In this document: positions 34,801 to 46,800 of the stretch, one piece after another
How the letters are laid out: each line of letters starts with the position of its first letter
Position numbering within the stretch: position 1 is the stretch's first letter
DNA from: Undaria pinnatifida
Taxonomy: Eukaryota; Sar; Phaeophyceae; Laminariales; Alariaceae
Direction of reading: 5' to 3'
DNA: 64,000 nucleotides
Assembly (NCBI GenBank): GCA_012845835.1
Contig: JABAKD010000016.1
Location: 14,897,625-14,961,624 of the forward strand
Made by a program: the position numbers and the translations under genes
Notes under the pieces: generated by a model
What the model saw: only the letters and a program-made list of their open reading frames with translations
Told to the model about the DNA's origin: nothing
The model's database searches: none

Positions 34801-37800
34801 ATTTTACTCCCCGGCGTATGTCCACGCCGTTTTTTCGATCCAGACGGTGAAATTTTTTTTTTGTACACGTCCTCTATGTGCCGTTGCGAAGACCTCACCT
34901 GTCGTTTTTTTCTTATTCTTTTTTTTCTTGTCTGATTTCTCGTCAGCTAATATTGTTTGGAAAATGTGGCCCACCTTAGACGAAAAAAATTTCGGCAAGA
35001 AAAAAAAAGGAAGAAAAAACTCCCGGAGGTCAGGCCTCGGGATGGGCATGTAGAATACGTGTGCAAAATTTCAGGGTATTATCTCTCAAAAAGGGCGTGG
35101 ACATTTGGACTTCTGTGCGTAAAAATGAGTAAGACACGTTATTTACGACAAATTACTTGGTTTTAGGCTAGGATGCAGTTTTTTCGATAGATTCTGGTTA
35201 CGTTGATTGAACACAGGCAGGTCAGATCTTTGATTTATTGCGCGAAAAATTCTACCGACATGCCTTGGAGTACCTCCAACCGGCTTGCGCAAAATGCGGC
35301 GCATTTTTTTTTCTCGCCTCCGCTTGGAAAAAGCCTGAATACTACTGAAGAATATGAAGGCCTGTCACTGGTCGATACCTGGTGCGAGTTTTGCTCCTAG
35401 AGACAGCCCGAGGCCGTTAAACAGAAAACTGGCCATGTCGCGCTCTTCCACTGGTCATGGTGGTCAGTATGATACCAAATATTCACCCTTTGACTGGATA
35501 TTGCGAGCGGCATTCGCCGGGCAGATAATATGGTTTTTTTTACGTGAACCAGCCTGAAGATCTTCCAGGGAATATCTGTATGATCTGCATGATCTATCTA
35601 GCTCATGTTGCCAGGTGGGAGCCGTACGTTCTCCATGATCTAGCACGTGTTTCCAGGGTTGGATCTGCAGTTCCTATATAGAGATCCTGCACAACATCTC
35701 AAAACGGCGTACACCGGGTCTACTCCAAATGATCTAGATTATCTAGAGGATCTGTATGATCTGTATGATCTATATGATCTATATGATATGGATGATCTAG
35801 ATCTACGATCTGCATGAGATATCAAGTGTGTTTAGGGTAGGATATGTAGTTCTTTTATGCGAGCGAAGCGAGTTTCCAATCTACACCTGGGCCTCGCAAT
35901 ATAGTCTCCCATGAAAAAAAAATAGTTTGCGTGCGTGTCTTCGACTGGACTTGATTTTAGTGTGGGATCATTTGATTTTAGAATGCAGGTGTAGGCAGAC
36001 CACCACGGAGCGACAAAACACATTCGAGCAGACCACCACGGAGCAACAAAATACACACAGCAGACCACACGGGCAAAAACAGCAGCGCACACCGCTCACA
36101 CAGCCGGCACACAGCGCTCACAGCGGGCAGCACACAGACAACGGGCGCAGCGGGCGACAATAGTGGCCAGCGGAGAGCGGGCATGGAGAATGTGTGCCCG
36201 CTAGGGGTGTGTCCGCTGAGTGTATCTACTGCTGTCTCGTGGTGAGAGTAGGTCATCATGGAGAGACGTCCGTTGGGGGCGATTGACCCAAACTCGGTCC
36301 GTGCGCCAACGCCAGAAGGGCGACAGCAGACACGGCGGAGGGGCTTGAGAGGGACCTCTACCTAGCTAAGAGAGCCAAGGTCATGCTCACGAAGAGCCTG
36401 TACCAACAAGTTGGACTCGTGAACGGCATTCGAGGCCAAGTCGTCGAGTTGGTGTTTGCAGACGACGCGCCCCCGCCGAACCTCCCCCTTTACGTTGTCG
36501 TCAAGTTCAGAGGGTACTCAGGGGGGGAATGGTCGTCTCAGGAGAGATACAGAGGGTGTGTGCCGATTTCTCCCGTAGACACTACTTGGCAGGACGGGGG
36601 AACGCAGGTCAGGACGCAACTGCCGTTGAGGCTCTGCTGGGCCATTACTACGCACAAATCACAGGGGCAGACTTTAGAGAAGGCCGTCATAGACTTGGGG
36701 CCGAAGGAGGCCTGCACGGGGCTTACTTCCGTCTGTCTCAGTAGGGCTAAAAGACTAGTGGACCTCATGGTAGAGCCAATGAGTTTCGGCAGGATAGGCA
36801 AGCTTGGAAACTCCGACACCGTGAAGGCTAGGTTGCGGGAAGAGGTTAGGCTGGTGGACTTAGCACAAAGCACGCGGGGTGGGTACACAGGCATGGGCGT
36901 CTTCAACGCCGTCGCGGCCAACTAATGACCACATCAATTGCAATACAACAAACGTCACATCGGCTCTATTCCACCTGTGGTGCCCCTCGCAATCACACGA
37001 ACCAATGGCCCGTGGACGCACACGTCTGACGGCAGTTACATCTATCAGCTGTCGCTCGTTTTAGCGACAGCTATTGCATCTTACAGGTCCTTCACAACAT
37101 CTCATAACGGCATACACAAGATGTCACAAAATGTACTGTAGAAATTTTATATAATCTAGATCGTGATCTGTCCGAGGTGCAGAGGATTCCAACATAAGCA
37201 TGAAAGCTTTCTACAAGTATACCTTTGGAACCGTTACCAGAAAAACTTCAAGAACCCGCGTTTGCGTTCCGGGAACCGCACGTATGGATGTGCTGTTCGT
37301 TGTGCGCTGACTGCAAGAACTCGGACGAGAGAGGAAAACCCCCTTACAAGTACATGTGCTTCATCGACCTGCAAGAAAGAGTATGACTCTGTCGACCGAG
37401 AGCTACTGCTGTGGGAAGTGCTCGCAGGCTTCGGTGTACCATCCAGGATGGTTGCAGTTATCCGCCAGTTCCACGACGGCATGCGGGCTCGCGTGCGTAC
37501 GGACGACGGTGAGCACGTCGTGAAACGGGACCGGTAGCACTCATTGGTGGCATGCTACGTTACGATGGAGGTACACAAAAAAATTGATATGATATGAGGC
37601 TACTTGTAGCCCTATACCCAACTGCAATAGAGTGTCAGTATAGCTGGCAATAGATTCGGTGAGATAGCCCGCAGAGTTATGGTCTATTGGCCACAAGAAG
37701 ATTCTCTTAAACGGAATATTCTGGGTGGAGAAGATAACCCGTAGAATCTAGCTAGATTATACTACAAGAGCGTTCTCGGTCGTGGAACGTTCCTCCTCTG

Positions 37801-40800
37801 GACAAAATAGATGGAAGTAAGCGCGTTAAGCGCTCATGGGAACATGTGGAACGTCCCTCCTCTGGACAAGACAGACAGAAGTAAGCGCGTTAAGCGCTTA
37901 CGGGAATATAGAACATCTAGGAGAACGTTCCTTGTACGTTCCATAGGTAAAGGTCCAGAAGAGAGCACAGCAGCAATGCTGGGGTGGAGCGAACTCTGTG
38001 AGCCTCACCCCACCCCCGTGCTCTCACTCCTCCTCTTTCTCCTCTTCCTTCTCCTTTCCTGTCTCCTCGAGCTTCTCATAGCTCAACGCCAGTAATAAGA
38101 AATCTACAAAGAAGAACCGGTGCTGTCTCCAAGCGAAGCTGATACCCCAGCGTCCCTTCCCTCTCACCTTCCGGCACCACGACTCTTTCACAATTGGCGT
38201 CGTCGGCAGGACAACCAACCAAAATCTTCTCGCATAATCAAAATCAACGCGCAACTCGATGAAAAAAGAATAATATACATAGGCATATAAAACGAACGGC
38301 ATTGGGAAGACGCAAATGAATGGTATTGGAAAGACACAAACGAATGGTATTGAAAAGACACAAACAAATGGTATTGGAAAGACACAAACGATAGATAATG
38401 GAAAGACACAAACGAAAGATATTGGAAAGACACTAACGAAAGATATTGGAAAGACACAAACAAATGGTATTGGAAAGACACAAACGAAAGATAATGGAAA
38501 GACACAAATTAAAGATATTGGAAAGACACAAACGACTGATATGGGAAAGATAAACGACTGGTATTGGAAAGACACAAACGAATGGTATTGGAAAAACACA
38601 AACGCAATCGGTAGAGGTTGACCTGCATCATTATTTTTCGGCGGTTCCCTGCCTCAGCACTAAAAAAGAATGATATACGAGTATGAGGCAGCAATAAAAA
38701 CACACACAACAATCACCCTGGGACGAGCAGCATCAAACCAACAACACTTTTATTGTTTTCGTTCGGAATGAACCTGAGCGTCGCCGAGTGAAGGCCGGGG
38801 GGGAATCGACGAGCAGCATGAAAAAACAAGCACCTTAAATTCCACGGGAATATCGACACAACCGCGAATACGAATCAATTTTGGAAATGCACACCCCTTG
38901 CTCTTTGGGGACAACTTACTTGGAATTAGTGTGTAACATAATTTTTTCAGGCATCACAGGGTAAAACAAAAGTTTTTTTAACCGCAAGCTAGCGAAGAAA
39001 TTAACATTAGTTCTTCCGCGGGTGACAACTTGAGGAGCTCTACACTCTACACCCCGCCCAAAGTGCTACGCAAGTGCTACATGGAAACAATATACAAAGG
39101 GTTTCACATGCCTTTGAAGGCATGTGCGCATAAGAAAAGGGGGATGGTGTATATGCTCCGCGGATTAGCAACGCGTTTTCAGCATTCAGTTCTTATCCGT
39201 GGCTCTGTGGGGCTACTACAAGAGCTTGTCGAATACACGTGAGTGACCAACGTGAAACCTGCCAGTTAAATAGTAGTAGAGAGATCTGCAAGAGTATGGT
39301 CTGTGTCCTGTAACAGCCCCCAGTCTTGTTATACATAGGTGTACCCGATGAGCAGTCCCATGGCCTTGGTAGGCGACACGCACTGCAAAACAAGAGAAAA
39401 AAAATCCAACGATTTAGGTATAACTTCGAAATTCGTACAATAATTTTCAGTTACCATCGAAAATATCACCCCGATATTAGACGTATTTAAGCCTGACGAT
39501 ATGCCTATATTTTTGGCTCTAAACCAAATTAAGCCCTGTCGTGTTTTAAATGTCTAAAAAATAGGTCTATTTTATCGACCTAACGACCACGGCAGACCAC
39601 GGTGAGATGTGGATTTTCCCAAAATATGCACTTGGGCACATTTTGGCCCAAATGCATATTTGAAGCAATTTTCCGAGTATTTTCCATCAAACGACAGCAT
39701 TTCAGACGACAAAAGCTCGAGGCAACAACAAACACTCTGCAGCAGCAGCACAGCACAACACCCACGCAGTAATTGCAACGCTCAACCTAGCAAGCCGCTT
39801 GGTGTATCCCCAACCCGGGTTAATCAACCTGCGTGTACAACACCATCAGGAACGTTGGCGGTGGTTAGAGGCGTCCCACTCTCGTGGAGCGGCATGCCTC
39901 TACGAACTATTACTTGAAAAGGAGCCCTTGTTCATTCACGAGGATCGAGCGCACACACAACACAACACACCACAAAACAAAAACAACACAGCACAACACA
40001 CAGACAACCAGCACCCCAACAGCCAACCCAACTACAGCACAACTAGCCGGTGGAAAACGCCCGCGAGACTCCTCCTATCCTGGCATTCTCTGCGGTCAGA
40101 GAGCTGGGACTTTGACATAGTTCGTCGCGCGCTCGCGCTCCTGCTCTCTCGTCCTGAGGCTTTAATTTTTCGATGACACATTTTTTTTTGTTCCCGACGT
40201 AGCGCATGGCCGGAGCTGCTGCAGTTTACAACCCTGTTGCCTCTTTCCCGCGAATGCCTACATTTCGAGGGTGGAAATTTGATCCGGGTTGAGGGCCAGT
40301 CCTGCTGTGCTGCTGTACTGACTGCCACACTGAGGCACACCGAAGGCGGCAGACGCCTGCGAGGTATCCTACATATGAAGCGAGTATGGAGTACGAAGCA
40401 CTCAATGTTTTTGCCAGGCACCAGTTATTTGTTTTGGCCGTTTGTTCAAGCTCGCACAGTAGCATGGGCAGGGGAGGGTCTTTCTCGAAGTTTCCACCCA
40501 CTCATGTGCTGACTGATGACATAAATCCTCGTCTTGCCATCTGCGTCTGGAGTAGTGCAGAAATATCATAGTCTATTTTCAAGTAGTTTGATCTTTCCTC
40601 GGCTTTTCTTTTTATGCGTACTGGAAGAGACCACTATTTCGAGTTTTAGACATGTGGTGTTTTTTTTATGCGTTAAGTCGAAATATCGAATGGCCTAGCT
40701 CTTCCAGTTGGAAGTACTTAAGACCTAACCTCGAGGCTTAAATACGTATATTGAAACAAAACTCCACACTGCCGTTTTCTTGAAAAAAAAAAACGTCTAA

Positions 40801-43800
40801 AAAGATTTTACACGTGGGACAACTAGAAAAAAAAAACGTATATTTCTAACCCTTTCGCGGCCCGTTTATATCGACCAAGGACAAGATATGTTTCGATGTT
40901 ATCCACCGTCTGGTCTAGGAAGAAGAGCCCGCAGAAGTCGACGTTACACTATTATTAGTATCAGAATGCGGTGCGAGTGCATTGTCCTACCGCCGTTGCG
41001 CTTTGAACGAACCCTCTACCCGGCGTCCCGGCGGTCTGCGTTGTGTGGCCGACTCTGTTTTCGGCAAGTCGTTTCGTCAAACAAAGGTCTACCTCTCAAG
41101 CCCCAAAAGGGTGAATGGGGCCCGTCATTCAGAATATGTTTCCGCCAAAAAAAGGTATACCTTAACGCCTCTGTCGTACACACAGCATAAAAAGAGGTAT
41201 ACGTTATAAGGCTTAGTTTGGGTAAGCTATCGGTCAACCTTTTGCAAGTGGTCAAACGGACTAATACCCCACTAGTCTAATACCTTAACAAATGGCGTCG
41301 TCGGTAGGACATGGGTTTTTTGGGTCGTGGGTTCAAATCCCACATCCATCATAATAAACTTTTTCAGACTTTCGTCCGCATGTCGAACTTGAAAAACACT
41401 CTCCCCGGTATCCCCAGGAATTGAAACGGCTTGGGTATTGCAAGGTCCGCCCGTATATCCGGTCGACCTGCTATCCCGCCGTTTCAGGGGGGGAAGAGTG
41501 TCATAAGGCTTAGTTGGGGTAAGCTATCGGTTAACCTTTTGCAAGTGGTCAAACGGACTAATACCCCACTAATACCTTAACATATACCTGCAATAAAACA
41601 CCAGTAGTGCGTGGTGCACACCTCGGAATTGATTGGGGGGGTCCACTGCAGTGCGCAAAAAAAAAAAAAAAACTCGATGTCCTTCCAAAAGCCGTGAAGC
41701 CAGCCGCGTTTCTGGCTAGTTTTAACCCCCCGTTTTTTTTGCCGCGGGGTTTCGGTCGTGTGTTGAGCGCCTATTTCCAACCCGCATGTTCCAAAAAAAA
41801 AAAACGCGATAGCACGCACAGCCTAACGAGAGGAAATCAGCCCAGAGAGACAAGCGGACGTCTCACCGGAAGCGGGACGCCTTTGACCCATTGCACGCAG
41901 TCTCTCTCCGCCCACACCCTCTTGGACAGGTTCGCGATAGCCCGGACTCCGTTGGCTTTCGGCACAAGTCTGACCCCAGACACCCGAAACGCCCACACGC
42001 GGCCCGCCTGGCACTTGCCACCACCTCCTGCGACGGCGGCGCGCCGGCGTGGGTGGAACCGTGTTTTTATTTTCGATAAGCGACATAACCATTAATAGAC
42101 TTAACGCCTTTACAACTGGAAACCCGTTTTGGGGACTGAATTGCTTGGAATTAGTGTAGGGAGGGGTTTTGGGGCTCTTAACCCCTTTAGAGCCCCCAAA
42201 CCCCTCCCTATACTAAATCCAAGTGATTTTGTCCCCCAACACGGGTTTCCAGTTGTAAAGGGGTTAGGGGGTTAAGGGCACGATGGTAGAGGGAGGTTTT
42301 ACCCTCGTGTCCGTTCCGAGCAGCGTATCAAACGATTCCATGATGCGGCGTAGTGCGCGAAACAATGGCGTGTTTTGCGGATAGTTCCAACCTCTGTTGG
42401 GTTGGGCAAAAAAAAAAATGTCAAAAAAGTATCGAAACCGACGGATGTCAAATATAGTTTCCGTGCACAGACTGACTAACATCACCCTGTTGACCCTGAT
42501 AGCTACACTGTAGTTGCAAGGGGAGTCGCCGACCTATATCCTTAATGAGGACACACAACCCGTAATACGCGCGATCGGAGTATCACACACAGCTTGCAAA
42601 GATGAGTTTCGACGAAATTTTCGATCTCACAGCTGGAGTGTATTTTTATTTTTATAATATTATTATTGACAAAATATTCGATCTCACAGCTGGAGTATAT
42701 TTTTATTTTTATAATACTATTTATTAATAATAATATTTCGATATTTTGTCGAAACTCATCTTTGCAAGCTGTGTGTGATAATATATACCAGGCCGGGCCT
42801 AAATATAATACACGTTTGTAAAGGATTATACATGGCAAAAGTGTCTTACATTCGGACTTAGACCGGTAGGGTAGTCCAAGACCAACCAACCCGCAAAAAG
42901 AAACAGGTTAGAAAAAAACAAAATGGTACGAGGAAAACGTATTTCCTACACAATTTTTAAGCCACGTTTATATTGGATTATAGTTGGGAAAAGTGGGTTA
43001 TATTTAGACCCAGACTGGCAGTCTAAGGTCAACCAACCCACAACAAAAAACAGCTTAGAAAGCAAAAAAAAAAATGGTATAATAAGAAAACATATGTCTT
43101 AACCTTTTCTTCGGCTGCTCTTTTCGTGGGTAGGATTGGCCTTTGGATTGTGACGTTCGATGGTTTCAATACCATTCTCAGTACATTTTCCTACCCAACC
43201 AACTCCTACCCAACCTACCCAACCAAAGTTGGTACATCGCAAAAACACCGTAATGGAGCACAAGCGACAGGGCAACGAATTAACCCCGTGTGGTCCTGAC
43301 CTGCTAGGCAACCATAAATACGATAGGCACTCGCGCGAATGGCCCTGGGCCCCTGAATACCAAAGACACTACGAGTAAAAGCCAAAGCGTGTACCCCCCC
43401 CCCGCCATTGCTTCGTCTCGAAAGGGATGCGTGGTCAGTGGTCAGAAGACTAACACGAGCAACAAATGAGTACGTCCTCCCCCCCCTCCCTCCCCCCCGT
43501 CCTCCCCTCCTCCCCTAGCCTTGATCAGTAGGCATGCACATTTTAAGTCATCCTTTTAGCCTTGCAAAAGTATGTCCACACTAATTTCAAGTAATCTGTC
43601 CCCAAACACAGTCAAAGGAGGAGGCAGTTCTAAAAATTTTGAGTTGCTTATTTTAGTTGCTAGCTTGTAAGAACAGTGAAAGCAACTATTAATTCGTAGG
43701 CCTTCCGCATCTGAACATTTTAGCTGTATGAATTCAAGTACCTGGTATGATACATCCCACGAAAACAACGTGTTGCATAAGGTGTGACAACGCCCGATGT

Positions 43801-46800
43801 ACACTCTAACAAAAAAAGCGTAACTTTTTAGCGAACAAGTAATTCATACCTGGTGGTACGGGTATGGGTTTTAGTCTAGTTTGACCATACTCAAACGTCC
43901 TACAATCGCACACACCTAAGCTCCATACAAACTAAATAATGAAAGCATGCTTGATTAGGCAGCCCTCCCTCCCCGCCCCCCCCAGAAGAAACAACGCAAC
44001 CCTTTTTTTTTAGTTGCTTACCAACACTGCCGTGTTTCCTAGCATTGGAGGCGTTTTGGGGGCAAGGGGTACCACCAGCCTCGCGAGGGTGGTGGGAGAA
44101 GGGAGGCCGGTCTGATGCCCCCCCGTCTTCGTCGTGACCGTCACTCCATCTCAAAGCTTCGTGGGCGGTGATCCGCCTGTACTGCCTGTCCGTGAGGTGT
44201 CGAAGAGACGCCGTCCTGCATAACATTTGTCGCGAGATAAACGCGGCAGGGAGGAAGGCGGAGCGGAGAGTAAGGCGGGTTCGGTCTAACCAACGCAATG
44301 CATGACAAACGTGTGGAATAGCGGGAAATTCTTGCCGCTCGGCGAGCGCCCGGCAAGAGGCTTCTCACACTAGAATAAGTCATCCAAGTCTACGGAGGTC
44401 TTGACGAAGCAGCCGTCATGCGGACCTTCCCACACCACAAGGACCTCCCCAGACTAAAACCAGTATATTACGTCAAAGGAGACCTTAACGGGGCGACGGG
44501 TCGAGTCTAGACCTTCAGCTGACACGTAATACTTGCTGCATGCGTGAGGGTTGGGCTGCGACAAAACAAACCACATGCGCGCAAAACAAAAACGCATGTT
44601 TATATATATACGAAGTACATGTGCAATATATTTATTAAATATTTATTGAGACATGGCAAGATAAGAGGTAACGTACTTGTAGCGAATTTGAGCCGAACCA
44701 TTTATCATTTGAGAAGCTTGCTGCCCAAGATCTTTGGACTATATGTGAATGAAGAAAAAATGTTTCCAATATATATATTTATAGAGCTGAGAGTCGGCAG
44801 GATTTCACGACAGAAAACTAATCGGTTGGTGCCGTTAGCCGACTAACTGGCTAAGCCAGCCAACTAGTTTCCCCCTCCCCCGTCCAGGGGGATATGGCAC
44901 CCCAAAAGGAAAAATGCGTCCCACATTAAGCACTCCCTCGTACATGTATGGAAACCAAATAAGTCGGATAGTCGGCACCTTCGGGAAACGACTAATTAAT
45001 AGTCCAACTAATAACTAGTTGTTGACTTAAGTCGTGACGACTCACAGGTCTAAATATTTAGATACCTAGGACGCGTCCTACGACAGAGGCATCAATAGCA
45101 CTTTTCGGCAAAAGAAAAAAAGAAAAATTGAATGACGGGGGCTCCTCAGCCCAAACTAGTCGGGGATTAATTCTTGTTTCGCAATGCGAATATTCATTTT
45201 TCTTAGCCGAAAATGGTCAGAGTTTTCATTCTTGTTGTACAAATGTGAATATTTATTTCGGAGTACCTGGTACGATAGGTCATGGATTTGTTTTTATCGG
45301 GTGGCACTTTCCGTTTTACTAAAAAAAAATGGCTTTCGCCTCAGAACGCAAAAAGTGCCTCAAGTGGGGACTCTCAGAAAAAAAGGAGCACGTTTACCGC
45401 AGCATGTGTCCTACAGCGCCTTTGTCGTAGAATTTTGTCCTATAGCACCTTCACCGTAGCATGCGTCCTAGTCCATGGGCTTGCGTATCGGGCTTACTGT
45501 ACTGCTGTAGCTCACATTTTTTTTCAACTTCGGTCATAGGGTAAGGTTTATGTAAAGGGTAGCTCAAGCGAGAACTCTCAAAAATATATATGGTGCTATG
45601 GTCGTCGTGCCCGAGTCGATAAGGGAACGGATTGGAACCCCATTGTGACTTCACGCGCAGGTTCGAGTCCCGCGTACTATGGGCAATGTGGTCCTAGGGA
45701 CCGGTCACTGCTACGCAGGGGTGCCTCAGGCTCTGTACTGGTCACTCACACGAGGGTTGCATGGATGATACGTCGCTGGTATTAGTTGCTTGATGTCCGC
45801 CGGATACCTTCTGACAGAGGGGGGGGCGGAGCCCTTCTTTCGGGCAGGCGATAACGCCTGCCAGCTATAAAGGGGACAACTGCTATAAATCATAACGCCT
45901 CAACGGGGTGGAGGGGATACCATTACATGGATATGTCAGGTGAGCACATCAAAAGGAGAAAACGGAGCCACACTCCTAGAAAGGTCAAAGCGAAAAAAAA
46001 AAAATCGGAGAGCGTTGTGATTTCCGTGCGAATCGAGAAAATACTCGTATATTACAACTTGTTAAAACTTGATTTTAGTATCCTCCCTCCCCTGTCTGGC
46101 TTCATAAGAAAAAATTGTGTAAGTTGGTTTGTTTTTTGTGCTTCCCTGTGATGTATATGTAGTCTATGCTTTTAATATTTACTTTCCAGGTCAACTCGTA
46201 AGAGGTTTCGCCCTAAGCGACCTTCTGGACAAGCCGTGGTCACAGGTGTCGTCCTTTCTCTCCCCCGGTGCTTGCCTTCATTTTTATCGCGCATAGGGTT
46301 CAGTTCAGCATCCCCACAGCCTTCCCACTTTTCGGCTTTCTACCGTCGTCGGTTTTCATCGAAGTTCGCCAACTCAACTCACCCACTCACGCTTTCCGCT
46401 AGTAATAGTCATTTTTTCTAACGCAAGAGGTAGTCCCTACGAGCAAGAAAATGCGCTCGGGAGGAATCGAAACCGCCTCATTGGCCTTAGTAGGGACGAG
46501 ATTCGCCCACCACTCCAAAGGGACACCTGCCAATATGCATACCTCGTCAGCAATCACCACAGTAGGGCACCCAAAAAACTCTTACCCGCGCGGCAAACAC
46601 CTCATTCCTTACGCTACCATTGCACGGAATGGTACACCACACCCGCAATGCCGTTCCCTTTGGAGTATTGGCGCTACTACTACGGTGAACGTACTACTTT
46701 GTGCTCGAAAAAATCGTCCCTTTCATCGGGATGGTTCGGTAGCCTTCGTTGTGACCACGGATTAGATTTGATGGTAGTTAGCAAGGGTCTTCACGGGTTG

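Larger units (their letters stand above)
33901..41866. other. TERT intron 12 (8.0 kb), nested mobile-element remains
   Basis: The largest intron. In order: 34497-34672 repeat, ctagatgatctag-type repeat (35570-35850), helicase fragment (36305-36925), LINE fragment (37245-37530), a 2x 59-bp repeat (37785-37905), LTR-like end (to 38192), 24-bp minisatellite (38300-38605), solo LTR (39055-39335) and a TRIM (41202-41582). No host exon recognised between. Confidence 0.6.
42028..44021. other. TERT intron 11
   Basis: A pair of TTAA MITEs (42101-42266), a fold-back element (about 42459-42800) and a ~360-bp repeat (42860-43235, second copy 54955-55180). A MITE fragment at 43568-43640. Confidence 0.6.

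Noticed and set aside
39572-39778. Minus-strand 68-residue frame
   Set aside because: AT-rich, no splice signals in phase, no recognisable domain.
40032-40170. Candidate TERT exon between motif 2 and motif A (LAGVFHRLV)
   Set aside because: Exon 13 at 33700-33900 gives the much better NMQLSNAFH match and correct phase.
41291-41360. Functional tRNA gene
   Set aside because: Only the T-arm is convincing; it lies inside the TRIM next to its primer-binding site.
44380-44500. Minus-strand frame [16 protein letters not shown] as a gene fragment
   Set aside because: Short, bounded by stops and not recognisable; not needed by TERT exon phases.
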